A stretch of 64,000 nucleotides of DNA from Maricaulis sp047308265 (GCF_047308265.1 NZ_JBKQWY010000008.1:62001-126000); one strand, 5' to 3'; numbered from the stretch's first letter, positions 34,959-44,416 are shown. Translations and numbers: made by a program. The notes: generated from the sequence alone by a model not told the origin.

Positions 34959-35635
34959 GACGCGTTCCTTTCATCATCCCAGGCCGCCAGGACGGTGCGG
35001 GCCACGGTTCTGTTGATGGGTGTCTGGTTCACCAGCGCGCATTTGTCCAGCCTGTCAACGAGTTCTCGGACGGCTTCCACAGATCGTTCGATGCGCGGCA
35101 GGAGATAGTGGATGACCCCCGGATCGATGGCCGTGCCCCGGTCCATGAGTTGTTTTTCGAGGAGGTGTGACAAGAGATCATCATCGGGCTCATGGATATC
35201 CACCACGGGCAAGGCTTTGAGGCGTGAAACCAGATCGGGCACGGTCACGGTCCACAAGGCCGGCAGGACGCGGGCTGTCAGCAAGAGACCAGGCATATCG
35301 TCTTCCATGGCCCGGTTGAGCACATGAAACAGCGCCTCGCCGGCGGGAACCCGGTCAGCATTTTCCACCACGAGGGCGCGATCACTGGCAAAATCCGGGA
35401 GGAATGCCTCCAGGTCCGAAGCCTCAACAGCGTCCGCCTGGGACATGCGCGCCCATATCGCGGCCATGTGGGTCTTGCCCGCCCCGGCTGGACCACACAG
35501 TAAAAGCGCGCCGCGCGGCCAGTCGCGCCATTGGGTCAGTGCTGCGCGGGCATCCGCATTGGCCGCCCCGGCCACAAAGGCTTCAGGACTGAAATCATCA
35601 CGTATGGGCAGGTCCAGCGTGAGCTGTTCGCTCAT
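34955..35635 (-). CDS. hdaA: DnaA-homologous replication regulator HdaA
   Basis: This is a 226-residue AAA+ protein related to DnaA domain III. With the sliding clamp, it promotes hydrolysis of DnaA-ATP after initiation. A clamp-binding motif QLTLDL sits at the very N-terminus. Walker A is GPAGAGKTH (about residues 48-56). LVVENAD replaces a canonical Walker B, as in Hda proteins. It starts an operon with ppk and ppx, each overlapping by four bases. The ppk link is seen in other alphaproteobacteria. Confidence 0.9.
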   Translation of the reverse strand: MSEQLTLDLPIRDDFSPEAFVAGAANADARAALTQWRDWPRGALLLCGPAGAGKTHMAAIWARMSQADAVEASDLEAFLPDFASDRALVVENADRVPAGEALFHVLNRAMEDDMPGLLLTARVLPALWTVTVPDLVSRLKALPVVDIHEPDDDLLSHLLEKQLMDRGTAIDPGVIHYLLPRIERSVEAVRELVDRLDKCALVNQTPINRTVARTVLAAWDDERNAS

Positions 35636-35704
35636 CTTTTATCGCTCTCGTCTTGCTTTGGCCGGTCTTGTCCGACCCGGCTGGACCTGTCGCACGGGAA
35701 CGCT

Positions 35705-36817
35705 CTAGCCGTCCTCGCGCGCTACCCAGCCCAGGCCCGGCTGTTCTTCCAACACAAGCCCGCGTTCGCCAAGCTCGTTGATCAGCTGTTCCTGTGCTCC
35801 GCGATAGGTCACCGTCATCAAGGCGCCATGACGCGAAAGGGCATCCAGACGCGCCTGTTCAACCAAGGAGGCTCCGGTCAGCGAGGATTGCAGCCCGCGC
35901 CACTCGCCCAGAGCATTATAGAGCACCGTCACTTCCAGGGCATGGAGTTCGGCATCGCGGACAATGCTGACACGTTTCCACTCATCCTCACGCGCGGTCA
36001 GGAAGGCATCCGCCGTCTCTGCCCAGCTCCCCTCGATATTGACGGGCCCCCAGGTCTCGACCTGTGGCTCCTCGGCATCGCTCAGATCCACCAGATACCC
36101 ACCAAGACGCTGACGTGTGCGGTTTTCACCGATCTCTTCGCTGCGCGCGCGCAAAATAGCCATGCGGTCCACACCGTAAAGGGCTGCGAGCTGACGCAGA
36201 CCGCTATTGGACAGGCTCAGCGCTCCGCGGGCAGAGATGACTGATTCGCCTTCACGCCCCGCCGGCACAAACATGGGGGTCAGGGCATGTTCAAATCCGC
36301 CCGACTGCCAGGCACGGCGCCAGGCATTGTCGGTCCAGAGTTCGAAACTGCCATTGCGCTCATAAATCGGCAGGACCAGCAGGGGCCGCGATTGCGATTC
36401 GACATAGGGCACGCCCAGTCGTGTCATCAAGCGCTCAACAGCGCGCGGGTCGAAGCTGACGGTCAAATTGGCCAAGTAGCGGGTTGCACTGCGGCGCTCA
36501 TCCATCACTTCTAGCCCTGAAATCATCTCTGCGACAGTCACATCATCAAGGACATAGAATGAGAATTCCTCACCCATTTCATTGATATAGACGCTTTCGT
36601 CCAGACCGGTCTCAAGCCGGTCTTCTGCTAGGGTCAAACGCGCGACGAGCCGTCGCGCAGCCTCGGCCTGACCGGATCGCAGCGCGGCGGCCTGGGCTTC
36701 ATAGGCATTATCCGCAGTGGCATCGATCGCCACGCCGGTGATAGTATACGGGTCCTGAGCCTGGACCGGGCCGATCGTGGCAAACGCCAGGACCAGAACA
36801 CTCAAAATAACTCGCAC
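35705..36817 (-). CDS. DUF2066-family exported protein
   Basis: This is a 370-residue exported protein with a signal peptide cut after VQA (about residue 20). The DUF2066 pattern covers most of the rest: repeated ALRSGQAEAARRLVARLT, a mid segment with RPLLVLPIYE, and NSGLRQLAALYGVDRMAILRA. The family is common in proteobacteria near purM and hda and has no settled function. It lies 69 bases upstream of hdaA and is divergent from purM. Confidence 0.8.
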   Translation of the reverse strand: MRVILSVLVLAFATIGPVQAQDPYTITGVAIDATADNAYEAQAAALRSGQAEAARRLVARLTLAEDRLETGLDESVYINEMGEEFSFYVLDDVTVAEMISGLEVMDERRSATRYLANLTVSFDPRAVERLMTRLGVPYVESQSRPLLVLPIYERNGSFELWTDNAWRRAWQSGGFEHALTPMFVPAGREGESVISARGALSLSNSGLRQLAALYGVDRMAILRARSEEIGENRTRQRLGGYLVDLSDAEEPQVETWGPVNIEGSWAETADAFLTAREDEWKRVSIVRDAELHALEVTVLYNALGEWRGLQSSLTGASLVEQARLDALSRHGALMTVTYRGAQEQLINELGERGLVLEEQPGLGWVAREDG

Positions 36818-36948
36818 GACACCCCTCCGGTCGAAACAGATCCGGGGCCACTATAACGAGGTGCAGTTCCGCGTGAAGCCTGTGGCTTGCGTCAAAAGCC
36901 GGTTTCGACTGTACTCCGGCGCTCTTTTTCAGTTTTTGGGGGAACCGC

Positions 36949-38004
36949 ATGGCCGGTGACACGCCTTCCGCATCCAAATCCACGCCCGAGGGCGGTCTGA
37001 CTTATGCCGGCAGCGGTGTCGATATTGATGCCGGAGACGCACTCGTCGACCGGATCAAACCCCTTGCGGCATCGACACGTCGTCCCGGGGCAGCGGCAGA
37101 TCTGGGTGGATTTGGAGGCGCATTCGACCTGAAAGCGGCCGGTTATGACGATCCGATCCTGATTTCCGGCACCGATGGGGTCGGAACCAAGCTGAAACTG
37201 GCCATCGCCACGGGCAAGCTGGACACGGTGGGCATCGACCTCGTGGCCATGTGCGTGAACGATATTCTGGCGCAGGGCGCAGAGCCTCTGTTTTTCCTCG
37301 ACTATCTGGCGACCTCCAAACTCGACCCCACGCGCGGCGCAGACATTGTCGCTGGCATCGCCCAGGGCTGTCGTGAAAGCGGTTGTGCGCTGATCGGCGG
37401 TGAGACCGCAGAAATGCCGGGCATGTATGAGGGCGAGGATTTTGATCTCGCCGGATTTGTGGTGGGCGCCGCCGAGCGCGGACGCCTACTGCCTGATCAC
37501 GACGCGATGACGGACGGCGATGTGCTGATCGGCCTCACCTCCTCCGGTGTCCACTCCAACGGTTTCTCCCTGGTGCGAAAAGTGGCTGACCATACGGGTC
37601 TGACCTGGTCCGACCCGGCGCCTTTCCAGCCCGATACCACGCTGGGCGAGGCGCTGCTTGCTCCGACACGCCTGTATGTCTCGACCTGCCTGCCGCTGAT
37701 CAAGGCCGGGCTCGTCAAGGGACTCGCTCACATCACCGGGGGCGGGCTTGTTGAAAATCCGCCGCGCATGCTGCCCGATCATCTGAGCGCAAACATCGAC
37801 TATGAGGCCATCGACAGCCTGCCGGTCTTCGACTGGTTGCAGGAAGCCGGTCAGATTGCGGATGCCGAGATGCACCGTACCTTCAATTGCGGCATCGGCA
37901 TGCTGCTCTGTGTCGCAGCCGATCGCGCTGAAGAGGTCATCTCACGCCTTGCACAATCGGGTGAGACGGCCAAGATCATAGGTACACTCTCTGCCAAGGC
38001 CTGA
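36949..38004 (+). CDS. purM: Phosphoribosylformylglycinamidine cyclo-ligase
   Basis: This is the fifth step of purine biosynthesis, closing FGAM to aminoimidazole ribotide with ATP. The protein is 351 residues. The signature stretches are LTYAGSGVDIDAGD, ISGTDGVGTKL, MCVNDILAQGAEPLFFLDY, and GGETAEMPGMY, all standard for AIR synthetases. GGGGGAA lies about six bases before the start. It is divergent from the DUF2066 gene and leads into purN after 110 bases. Confidence 0.98.
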   Translation: MAGDTPSASKSTPEGGLTYAGSGVDIDAGDALVDRIKPLAASTRRPGAAADLGGFGGAFDLKAAGYDDPILISGTDGVGTKLKLAIATGKLDTVGIDLVAMCVNDILAQGAEPLFFLDYLATSKLDPTRGADIVAGIAQGCRESGCALIGGETAEMPGMYEGEDFDLAGFVVGAAERGRLLPDHDAMTDGDVLIGLTSSGVHSNGFSLVRKVADHTGLTWSDPAPFQPDTTLGEALLAPTRLYVSTCLPLIKAGLVKGLAHITGGGLVENPPRMLPDHLSANIDYEAIDSLPVFDWLQEAGQIADAEMHRTFNCGIGMLLCVAADRAEEVISRLAQSGETAKIIGTLSAKA

Positions 38005-38114
38005 TCGGAGCTCGATCACCCACGGCGCGTCACCTGCGTTTCAGACCCTGAACAAAGGCCCTGCCCCCGCGCCGGGCCCTGATCCGACACCAGACCAGAT
38101 ACAAGGGCCCTGTC

Positions 38115-38765
38115 ATGGCCAAGACCAAAATTGCCGTTCTCGTGTCCGGGCGTGGCAGTAATCTGCAAGCCCTGATCGATGCGGCAAAAGATGACGACTA
38201 TCCGGCGGAAATCGTGCTGGTCGTCTCCAATAAAGCTGATGCCTATGGGCTCGAACGGGCGCGCGTCGCGGGCATTGCGACCGCCGTGGTCGACCATCGT
38301 GATTATGAAAACCGCGAAGCCTTCGAGGAAGCCCTCGATACCGTGATCCGCGACCATGGAACCCGCATCGTCTGTCTGGCCGGATTTATGCGCATTCTGA
38401 CGCCCTGGTTTACCGAGCGCTGGCGCGACCTCTTGATCAACATTCATCCCTCGCTTCTGCCCGCTTTCAAGGGGCTTCATACGCATGAACGCGCGCTGGA
38501 AGCCGGTGTGCGCATTCATGGCTGCTCGGTGCATTATGTTCGCCCGGAAATGGATGATGGCCCGATCATCGGTCAGGCCGCAGTCCCTGTCCTGCATGGC
38601 GATACTCCGGACACCCTCGCCCAGCGCGTTCTGGAGGCCGAGCACAAGCTCTATCCGCAATGTGTCGCGCTGGCCTGTTCGGGCAAGGCGCGTGTCGCCG
38701 GTGAGCGGGTCCGTCTGCAAGTTCGCGAATTCGGGGCGGACCTGCTCATGAATCCCCACGACTAG
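38115..38765 (+). CDS. purN: Phosphoribosylglycinamide formyltransferase
   Basis: This is the third step of purine synthesis, using 10-formyltetrahydrofolate to formylate GAR. The 216-residue protein begins KIAVLVSGRGSNLQAL. The catalytic triad region is visible as INIHPSLLPAFKGLHTH (Asn and His) and RPEMDDGPII (Asp). It is the folate-dependent enzyme rather than PurT. It follows purM as in many proteobacteria. Confidence 0.97.
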   Translation: MAKTKIAVLVSGRGSNLQALIDAAKDDDYPAEIVLVVSNKADAYGLERARVAGIATAVVDHRDYENREAFEEALDTVIRDHGTRIVCLAGFMRILTPWFTERWRDLLINIHPSLLPAFKGLHTHERALEAGVRIHGCSVHYVRPEMDDGPIIGQAAVPVLHGDTPDTLAQRVLEAEHKLYPQCVALACSGKARVAGERVRLQVREFGADLLMNPHD

Positions 38766-38855
38766 TCGACACTTAAGGCTTGCGCCTGCTCGATTGCGTG
38801 GCAAAGTTGCGGCACGGCAGAGGGGCCGCATTCTTTTCGCGTTTTGGGGGTTTTT

Positions 38856-39251
38856 ATGGACCAGCGCACGTATACGCTTCAACTCATGCAGATTGTGAAC
38901 AATCTGCCCGAGCAAAACCGCACACCGTTTCTGATGGCCTTTCAGGCCTCCGAGAAAAACCCGGTTGTGCTGTACGGTTTCAACATGTGGCTCGGCTGGC
39001 TGGGCATTGACCGTTTCCTAGTCGGCGACATCGTTGCCGGTCTGTTCAAGCTGATCACATTTGGCGGCTTTGGCATCTGGCAAATCATCGATTGCTTCCT
39101 GATCGGTAGCCGCGGCCGCACGAAAAACATGATCCTGGCCCGGACCCTGGCCGCCAGCTATTCCACTCCCCCAGCCCCGGCCGCTGTTGCCGCGCCGGCT
39201 GCGGAAGCGCCGGCTGAAGGCGGCGAGGCACCGGCTGCTGACGGCGAATAA
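38856..39251 (+). CDS. TM2-domain membrane protein
   Basis: This is a 131-residue membrane protein. The TM2 module (about residues 37-85) has two membrane helices joined by a short turn and the typical GWLGIDRFLVGDI and GGFGIWQIIDCF signatures. The tail is an Ala/Pro/Glu-rich disordered stretch. I start at the ATG at 38856, six bases after GGGGG, instead of an upstream TTG. The function of bacterial TM2 proteins is unknown. It is closed by a strong terminator. Confidence 0.83.
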   Translation: MDQRTYTLQLMQIVNNLPEQNRTPFLMAFQASEKNPVVLYGFNMWLGWLGIDRFLVGDIVAGLFKLITFGGFGIWQIIDCFLIGSRGRTKNMILARTLAASYSTPPAPAAVAAPAAEAPAEGGEAPAADGE

Positions 39252-39272
39252 CGCCTTCTGTTCACAGACATT

Positions 39273-39306
39273 AGTGCGCCGGCTCGTATGAGCTGGCGCA
39301 CTTTTT
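39273..39306 (+). terminator. Intrinsic terminator after the TM2 gene
   Basis: Thirteen base pairs (AGTGCGCCGGCTC at 39273-39285 with GAGCTGGCGCACT at 39290-39302, one G-U pair) and a four-base loop are followed by TTTTT. It lies 21 bases after the stop codon. Confidence 0.9.
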
Positions 39307-39321
39307 CTTCCAGAACACACC

Positions 39322-39741
39322 ATGCAGATCACCGACCATCTCTACATAGATGAACTCCTCATCGAAGAGAAAACCGTGCGAGCCTCCGGCCCGGGTGGGC
39401 AGCATGTGAACACCACAGACAGCGCGGTCCAGCTGCGCTTTCACCTCAGCCAATGGCAGGCCCCGCACGCCGATATCAAGGCCCGACTACGCACCCTGGC
39501 TGGGCAACGCCTGACCCGCGACGGTGACATCATTCTGCGCAGTGATCGTCACCGGGCCCAGGCGCGCAATCGCGACGCTGTTCGTGAACGATTGAGGGCC
39601 CTCATCGTCCAGGCGCTAACCCCACCGAAAAAACGGGTCGCAACCCGCCCGAGCCGCGCCTCTGTCCAGCGGGTGAAAGACGCCAAGGCCCGAACAAGCG
39701 CACGCAAACGATCGCGCCGGCGACCAGGACCGGATGATTAG
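39322..39741 (+). CDS. arfB: Alternative ribosome-rescue factor / peptidyl-tRNA hydrolase ArfB
   Basis: This is a codon-independent peptidyl-tRNA hydrolase that frees stalled ribosomes. It has 139 residues with the catalytic GGQ loop in ASGPGGQHVNTT near residue 28. The C-terminal tail is rich in Lys and Arg (KKRVATRPSRASVQR...ARKRSRRRPG) and enters the empty mRNA channel in characterised relatives. The short length and lack of a stop-codon recognition domain separate it from release factors. It converges on the adenine deaminase gene. Confidence 0.92.
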   Translation: MQITDHLYIDELLIEEKTVRASGPGGQHVNTTDSAVQLRFHLSQWQAPHADIKARLRTLAGQRLTRDGDIILRSDRHRAQARNRDAVRERLRALIVQALTPPKKRVATRPSRASVQRVKDAKARTSARKRSRRRPGPDD

Positions 39742-39756
39742 ATGAGCCTGGCCGCG

Positions 39757-40773
39757 TCAAGCCGGGGACAAAGAAATGCGGTCAATATCCGCCAGGTGCC
39801 GGGCGATGGCAGCGTCATCGAGGAAGGACCCGGTAAAACTATTGCGGGCCAGCGTGATAATCTCGTCCCGGGTCAGATCGATGGCCGCGGCGGTCTGGCG
39901 GAAATTCTCGTTCACATACCCCCCGAAGTAAGCCGGATCATCGGAGTTCACCATCACTTTTAGCCCCAGCGCGAGCATGCGCTTGAGCGGATGGTCGGCC
40001 AGGCGCTCGACGCCGCACAGGCGCAGATTGGACAACGGACACACGGTCAATGTCATCTCCGATTGCACCAGGCGTTCAACCAACTCAGCATCCTCAAGCG
40101 AGCGATTGCCGTGATCCAGCCGGTCGATCCGGAGCAGATCCAGCGCCTCGCTAACATAGGCCGGTGGCCCTTCCTCTCCGGCATGTGCCACACGCTTGAG
40201 CCCCAGCTCACCAGCCCGTGCAAACACACGCTCGAACTTGGACGGCGGATGCCCCATCTCCGAACTGTCCAGCCCCACGCCATGAATGAGATCAAGATGC
40301 GGTTCAGCCTGGGCCAGTGTCTCGAAGGCGGCCTCCTCAGACAGGTGACGCAAGAAACACATGATCAGGCGCGAACTGATACCCAGCTCGGCCTCACCCT
40401 GTTTCAAGGCCCGGTCGATCCCGCTTATCACCGTGCCAAAGGCAATACCTCGATCCGTATGCCCCTGGGGGTCAAAGAAGATCTCGACATGGCGCACGGT
40501 GTCCGCCGCAGCGCGTTGCAGATAGGCCCAGGTCAAATCGAAGAAATCCTGTTCGGTCTGCAACACATTCATGCCGACATAATAGATATCGAGGAAATCC
40601 TGGAGATTGGAAAAATCATAGGCGGCACGGATCTCGTCGACACTCTTGAATGGGATCGCCACCCCATTGCGCTCTGCCAGCTCGAACATGAGTTCCGGCT
40701 CCAGCGAGCCCTCGATATGCAGATGCAGCTCGGCCTTGGGCAATCGATCGATCAGGTCATTGAGGTCCGACAT
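39757..40773 (-). CDS. Adenine deaminase (adenosine deaminase-like fold)
   Basis: This is a purine deaminase of 338 residues, starting at 40773 (MSDLNDLIDRLPKAELHLH); a longer frame upstream does not match the family. Zinc ligands appear in HLHIEGS, in HAGEEGPP and in NSDDPAYFGGY. The stretches IFFDPQGHTDRGI, HAGEEGPPAYVSEALDLL and DDPAYFGGYVNENF are, from memory, characteristic of the adenine deaminase group (PA0148/yeast Aah1 type) rather than true adenosine deaminase. It would convert adenine to hypoxanthine for salvage. It lies 29 bases downstream of the regulator gene at 40803. Confidence 0.85.
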   Translation of the reverse strand: MSDLNDLIDRLPKAELHLHIEGSLEPELMFELAERNGVAIPFKSVDEIRAAYDFSNLQDFLDIYYVGMNVLQTEQDFFDLTWAYLQRAAADTVRHVEIFFDPQGHTDRGIAFGTVISGIDRALKQGEAELGISSRLIMCFLRHLSEEAAFETLAQAEPHLDLIHGVGLDSSEMGHPPSKFERVFARAGELGLKRVAHAGEEGPPAYVSEALDLLRIDRLDHGNRSLEDAELVERLVQSEMTLTVCPLSNLRLCGVERLADHPLKRMLALGLKVMVNSDDPAYFGGYVNENFRQTAAAIDLTRDEIITLARNSFTGSFLDDAAIARHLADIDRISLSPA

Positions 40774-40802
40774 GTCAGGCTCCAGTGTGGCAGCAGATAG
40801 GG

Positions 40803-42068
40803 TCAAAGTGGATTGAGGTCCGGGTCGGGGCAAGGTCCGGTCTCAGGCTGAGATGTCCGGCGGGCGCAGATTTCACGTGCGCTCGCGGCTTCGCCGCGCG
40901 CTGCGCGCAAGCTGGCCAAACCGACAAGCGCGGCATCATTCAGCGGGTCCCATTGCAAAATCCGCGCATACCAGTCTTCGGCTGCGGCAAGGTCTTCGCG
41001 CTCGACATGCATGCGGGCAATGCTCAGCCCCGTATCGGAATACCAGGGCCGCACCAGAACAGTCTGGGTGTCATAGACCCGGCTCATCGCATCAAACCCC
41101 TGTTCCATATAGGCCAGGGCCAGATCGGGCCGATCAGTATGCTGGTGGAGGTCGGAGAGATTGATGTAGGCCTCCCAGGCATCGGGATCGATGATCGCGG
41201 CCCGGTTGAACATATCGATGGCGGCCTCGATCTCCCCCTGGGCCGACAAAACCAGCCCCAGCGCGCGATAGCCCAGCGCATAATCCCCATCCAGACGGAC
41301 GGCTTCTTCGGCGTGATGACGCGCCCGCGCTAGCGTCAATTGCGCGCTCTCGGTCTCGGTACGGCCATTGGCCAGGGCCGTGCGCACCCGCGATCTCAGC
41401 CCGACCTCCGCCCAGACGCCGTCCGAGAAACGGATCACTGACTGGGTCATCGCATTGGCCAACCCGGCATGGGCCGGCGCGCCCTCTGGATCAAGCTCGA
41501 GGGCCCGGGCGTACAAGCGTTGGGCCGACGCATTATCGGCCTCAGTGAATTGATAGTAGAACTCATCCGCGCGGGCGATGAGCGCCACCTCCTGGGGCAT
41601 ATCGCTGCGGGGCTGGACCCACCAGGCCATGACCAGAAGGCCCAGGACAAGGACCGCCAGCCCGCCTCCGGCCGCCCACAATACCCAGCCCGGCTGTGAT
41701 GGCTGCGATGCCGTCTGCACCGGCTGGAACGGCACCGCGTCAACCCGCAGGCGATATCCCCGCTTGGAGACCGTCTCGACATAGGTAGGATTACGCGCAT
41801 CATCGCCCAGGGCCTGGCGCAGTTTCCATACCGCCCGGCTCAATGCATCTTCGTTGACCGTCACCCCGGTCCATACGGTGTCAAACAGGGTGTCCTTACT
41901 CACCGTCCGCCCGCCAGCGCGCACCAGCGCACACAGAAGCGCCATGACACGCGGTTCCAGGTCGATACGGGTCTCACCGGCCCATAGACACCCATTGACC
42001 GGTTCCACCCGAAATTCACCGAGCTGGAAATCGGGCAAAAGCAATGCATTTTGAGTATCTTGGGACAT
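40803..42068 (-). CDS. Membrane-anchored winged-helix regulator with TPR domain (CadC/ToxR-like)
   Basis: This is a 421-residue one-component regulator. An OmpR/PhoB-type winged helix (about 13-109, with ALSRAVWKLRQALGDD and YVETVSKRGYRL) lies in the cytoplasm. A single membrane helix (about 129-151) follows, and then a periplasmic domain built of tetratricopeptide-like repeats. I start at the ATG at 42068, not the upstream TTG at 42089; neither has a clear ribosome binding site. It is divergent from the exported S41 protease (120 bases between starts), which is its likely target. The same arrangement recurs at 57.2-60 kb. Confidence 0.82.
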   Translation of the reverse strand: MSQDTQNALLLPDFQLGEFRVEPVNGCLWAGETRIDLEPRVMALLCALVRAGGRTVSKDTLFDTVWTGVTVNEDALSRAVWKLRQALGDDARNPTYVETVSKRGYRLRVDAVPFQPVQTASQPSQPGWVLWAAGGGLAVLVLGLLVMAWWVQPRSDMPQEVALIARADEFYYQFTEADNASAQRLYARALELDPEGAPAHAGLANAMTQSVIRFSDGVWAEVGLRSRVRTALANGRTETESAQLTLARARHHAEEAVRLDGDYALGYRALGLVLSAQGEIEAAIDMFNRAAIIDPDAWEAYINLSDLHQHTDRPDLALAYMEQGFDAMSRVYDTQTVLVRPWYSDTGLSIARMHVEREDLAAAEDWYARILQWDPLNDAALVGLASLRAARGEAASAREICARRTSQPETGPCPDPDLNPL

Positions 42069-42188
42069 GGTCAGATTTTGGTCAGACAAATCAGGAGACG
42101 CCCGTCAGGACGTCCGGCACAATCATCACGCAGGACAGACCTCATCGACTGGCACGAAACCCGGTCGGAGTAAAAGAGGAAATCGCAA

Positions 42189-43628
42189 ATGCTGACACCC
42201 CTGTTGGTCGCCCTGAGTCTGCAAGTCTCACCGCCCACCGATCCCGTCTTCGACGCACAGACCCTGCGCGCGGAACTGGACGATCTTCATACAACGCTCG
42301 AAGCGTCCCAGTATGATCTCTACGCCATCACACCGCGCGATGTGTTCGATCGGCATCGGGCCCTCATCCATGAGAGCCTCACCGAGCCTCTCACCCTTAC
42401 CGAAACCCAGATCCTGTTCCAGACCTATCTGGCGCTTGCCCGCATCGGCCATACCCGGATCGATTTTCCCGCAGCGGCCTGGAGCGAGCATGTCAGCGAA
42501 GGGGGCGTGATGTTTCCCGTCTCGCTTCGGGTTCACCAGGGCCGTGTCTGGATCGAAAGTGACCAGTCCGGTCTCGAAACCCTGTCCGTGGGCGATGAGG
42601 TGCTCGCGCTAGAGGGAGAACCCAATGCGATCTGGATGCCACGTCTGACCCGTCACATCTCGGCTGACACACCTCACCTGGCCCACACCCTGCTGGAGCT
42701 CTATCTGCCCGGCCTGATCTGGATCGAATATCCTGAGGCGCGCGAACTGAGCCTCACCATCCGCAAGACGTCCGGCGAGACGGTAGACGTGGTGGTGCCC
42801 CTGCTCGACGCACACACCCACAGCCAGCATGCCGAAACCACGCCGGATGTGATCTCCCTGGATGGGTTTTCACAGGATTTCCCGACGCCGGACATCGCCT
42901 ATCTACGCCCAGGGCCCTTCTACAACACCGAGCCGGGCGGCGTGGTCTGGGACAATACGGCCTATGTGGCGCGGATCGAGGCGGCCTATGAGACCCTCAT
43001 CCAATCGGGCGCCTCGCACCTGATTTTGGACCTGCGCGACAATCCGGGAGGGGACAGCTCTTTCTCTGACCCTGTCATTGCGCCGTTCGCGGACGAGGAT
43101 TTCCGCTTCGCCTCCCGCTTCACGATCCGGGTCAGCGACGCCACAACGGCCTCCAACGCGGCCCGACTGGCGGAAGACCCCGGCGCGACCCAGTCTGTGA
43201 GTGCACAGTTCGCGGCGCTCTATGCCAATTCGCAAAACGGGGAGACAGTGGAGTTTGATATCCCCTTCGCCACGCCCCATCCTACGCTGCGTTTTGAGGG
43301 CGAGGTCTATGTGCTGGTCAACCGGTACTCCTTCTCCAATGCCGTCAATGCCGCCGCCCTGATCCAGGATTACGGCTTCGGGCTGATTGCCGGAGAGACC
43401 ACAGCCGATATGGCCACGACATATGGCGCCATGGAGACCTTCACCCTTCCGCGCACCGGTATCCAGGTGGGGTATCCCAAGGCCCATATCATCCGTCCCA
43501 ATGGCGAAACCCGGGTGCATCCGGTGACACCGGACATTCCGCTCGACATCCCGCCCCTGCGCGGATCTCAGGACGTGGTCCTGCAACAATTGATCGACCA
43601 TATCGAAGACAGACACCGCCAGGACTAG
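42189..43628 (+). CDS. Exported S41-family serine peptidase-like protein
   Basis: This is a 479-residue protein with a short hydrophobic N-terminus that may act as a signal or anchor. The S41 (tail-specific protease) domain lies in the second half, with LILDLRDNPGGD and the nucleophile region NRYSFSNAVNA (Ser383 the likely nucleophile). GLIAGETTADM fits the family. The N-terminal half is the helical cap found in this group. AGAGGAA precedes the start. It is divergent from a membrane-anchored regulator and converges on a LysE exporter. The substrate is unknown. Confidence 0.8.
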   Translation: MLTPLLVALSLQVSPPTDPVFDAQTLRAELDDLHTTLEASQYDLYAITPRDVFDRHRALIHESLTEPLTLTETQILFQTYLALARIGHTRIDFPAAAWSEHVSEGGVMFPVSLRVHQGRVWIESDQSGLETLSVGDEVLALEGEPNAIWMPRLTRHISADTPHLAHTLLELYLPGLIWIEYPEARELSLTIRKTSGETVDVVVPLLDAHTHSQHAETTPDVISLDGFSQDFPTPDIAYLRPGPFYNTEPGGVVWDNTAYVARIEAAYETLIQSGASHLILDLRDNPGGDSSFSDPVIAPFADEDFRFASRFTIRVSDATTASNAARLAEDPGATQSVSAQFAALYANSQNGETVEFDIPFATPHPTLRFEGEVYVLVNRYSFSNAVNAAALIQDYGFGLIAGETTADMATTYGAMETFTLPRTGIQVGYPKAHIIRPNGETRVHPVTPDIPLDIPPLRGSQDVVLQQLIDHIEDRHRQD

Positions 43629-43638
43629 ACCGCAGGGT

Positions 43639-44259
43639 CTAGCCCGCGAGGATGAGGCCGATGGTCAGCAGAAGAATGCCCGCAATCACGGCGTTCATCG
43701 GCCTCGCCCAGCGCGGATCGGACATGAAACGACGCAATACCCCGCCTGCCAGGATCCAGGCCATGCCACAGGGTGGTCCCAGAACGGCAAATGTCCCGGC
43801 CATGATCGCGGCACGCGACCAGATGGCGTCTGCCAGACCGTAATAAACGCCGGCGGCCGAGATCGTCATCAGGATCGCCTTGGGATTGACCCACTGAAAC
43901 AGGGCCGCCTCATACCAGTGAAGTGGTCGGCTACCCTCGCTACGGTTTTCAGACGTCCCTGAGGGCGCAGGAAAGAGCGCAGCCCGCAAGAATTGCCACG
44001 CCATCCATGCCAGCCAGAGTGAGCCCGCGACCTTGATCACGGTGAGCATCCAGGGAAAACGCTGGACCAACTCGCCCAGTCCGAACACGGCCGCCACGAG
44101 CATCAGATTGAAGCCGATATTGACGCCGATCCAGTGCGGCAGGGTGCGCTTCACACCAAACACAATGCTTGACGACATCATCATCAGATTATTGGGCCCC
44201 GGGGTGACGGACATCGACACCACAAACAGGACGAAAGTGAGATAAAGGGCCCAGTCCAT
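43639..44259 (-). CDS. LysE-family amino-acid exporter
   Basis: This is a 206-residue membrane protein with about six helices, typical of the LysE/RhtB family of amino-acid or homoserine-lactone exporters. The N-terminal signature is SVTPGPNNLMMMSSS. The start at 44259 has AGGAGG seven bases ahead and begins directly with the first helix; the in-frame upstream extension is polar. WVNPKAILMTISA is the second family motif. The substrate cannot be predicted. Confidence 0.88.
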   Translation of the reverse strand: MDWALYLTFVLFVVSMSVTPGPNNLMMMSSSIVFGVKRTLPHWIGVNIGFNLMLVAAVFGLGELVQRFPWMLTVIKVAGSLWLAWMAWQFLRAALFPAPSGTSENRSEGSRPLHWYEAALFQWVNPKAILMTISAAGVYYGLADAIWSRAAIMAGTFAVLGPPCGMAWILAGGVLRRFMSDPRWARPMNAVIAGILLLTIGLILAG

Positions 44260-44416
44260 GACCGCCTCCTGACGTCTGCCTCGCTCAACGGGCGAGATCG
44301 TGGATGTGGGGGAGCGAGAGCCCTGCGCCAACCCGTTTCATGTGCCGTCTGGCAGAATACCGCCATGCGTTTCTCAGCACCGCCGTGCACCGCCCCTGTT
44401 CAAGCGCCGCACACAC

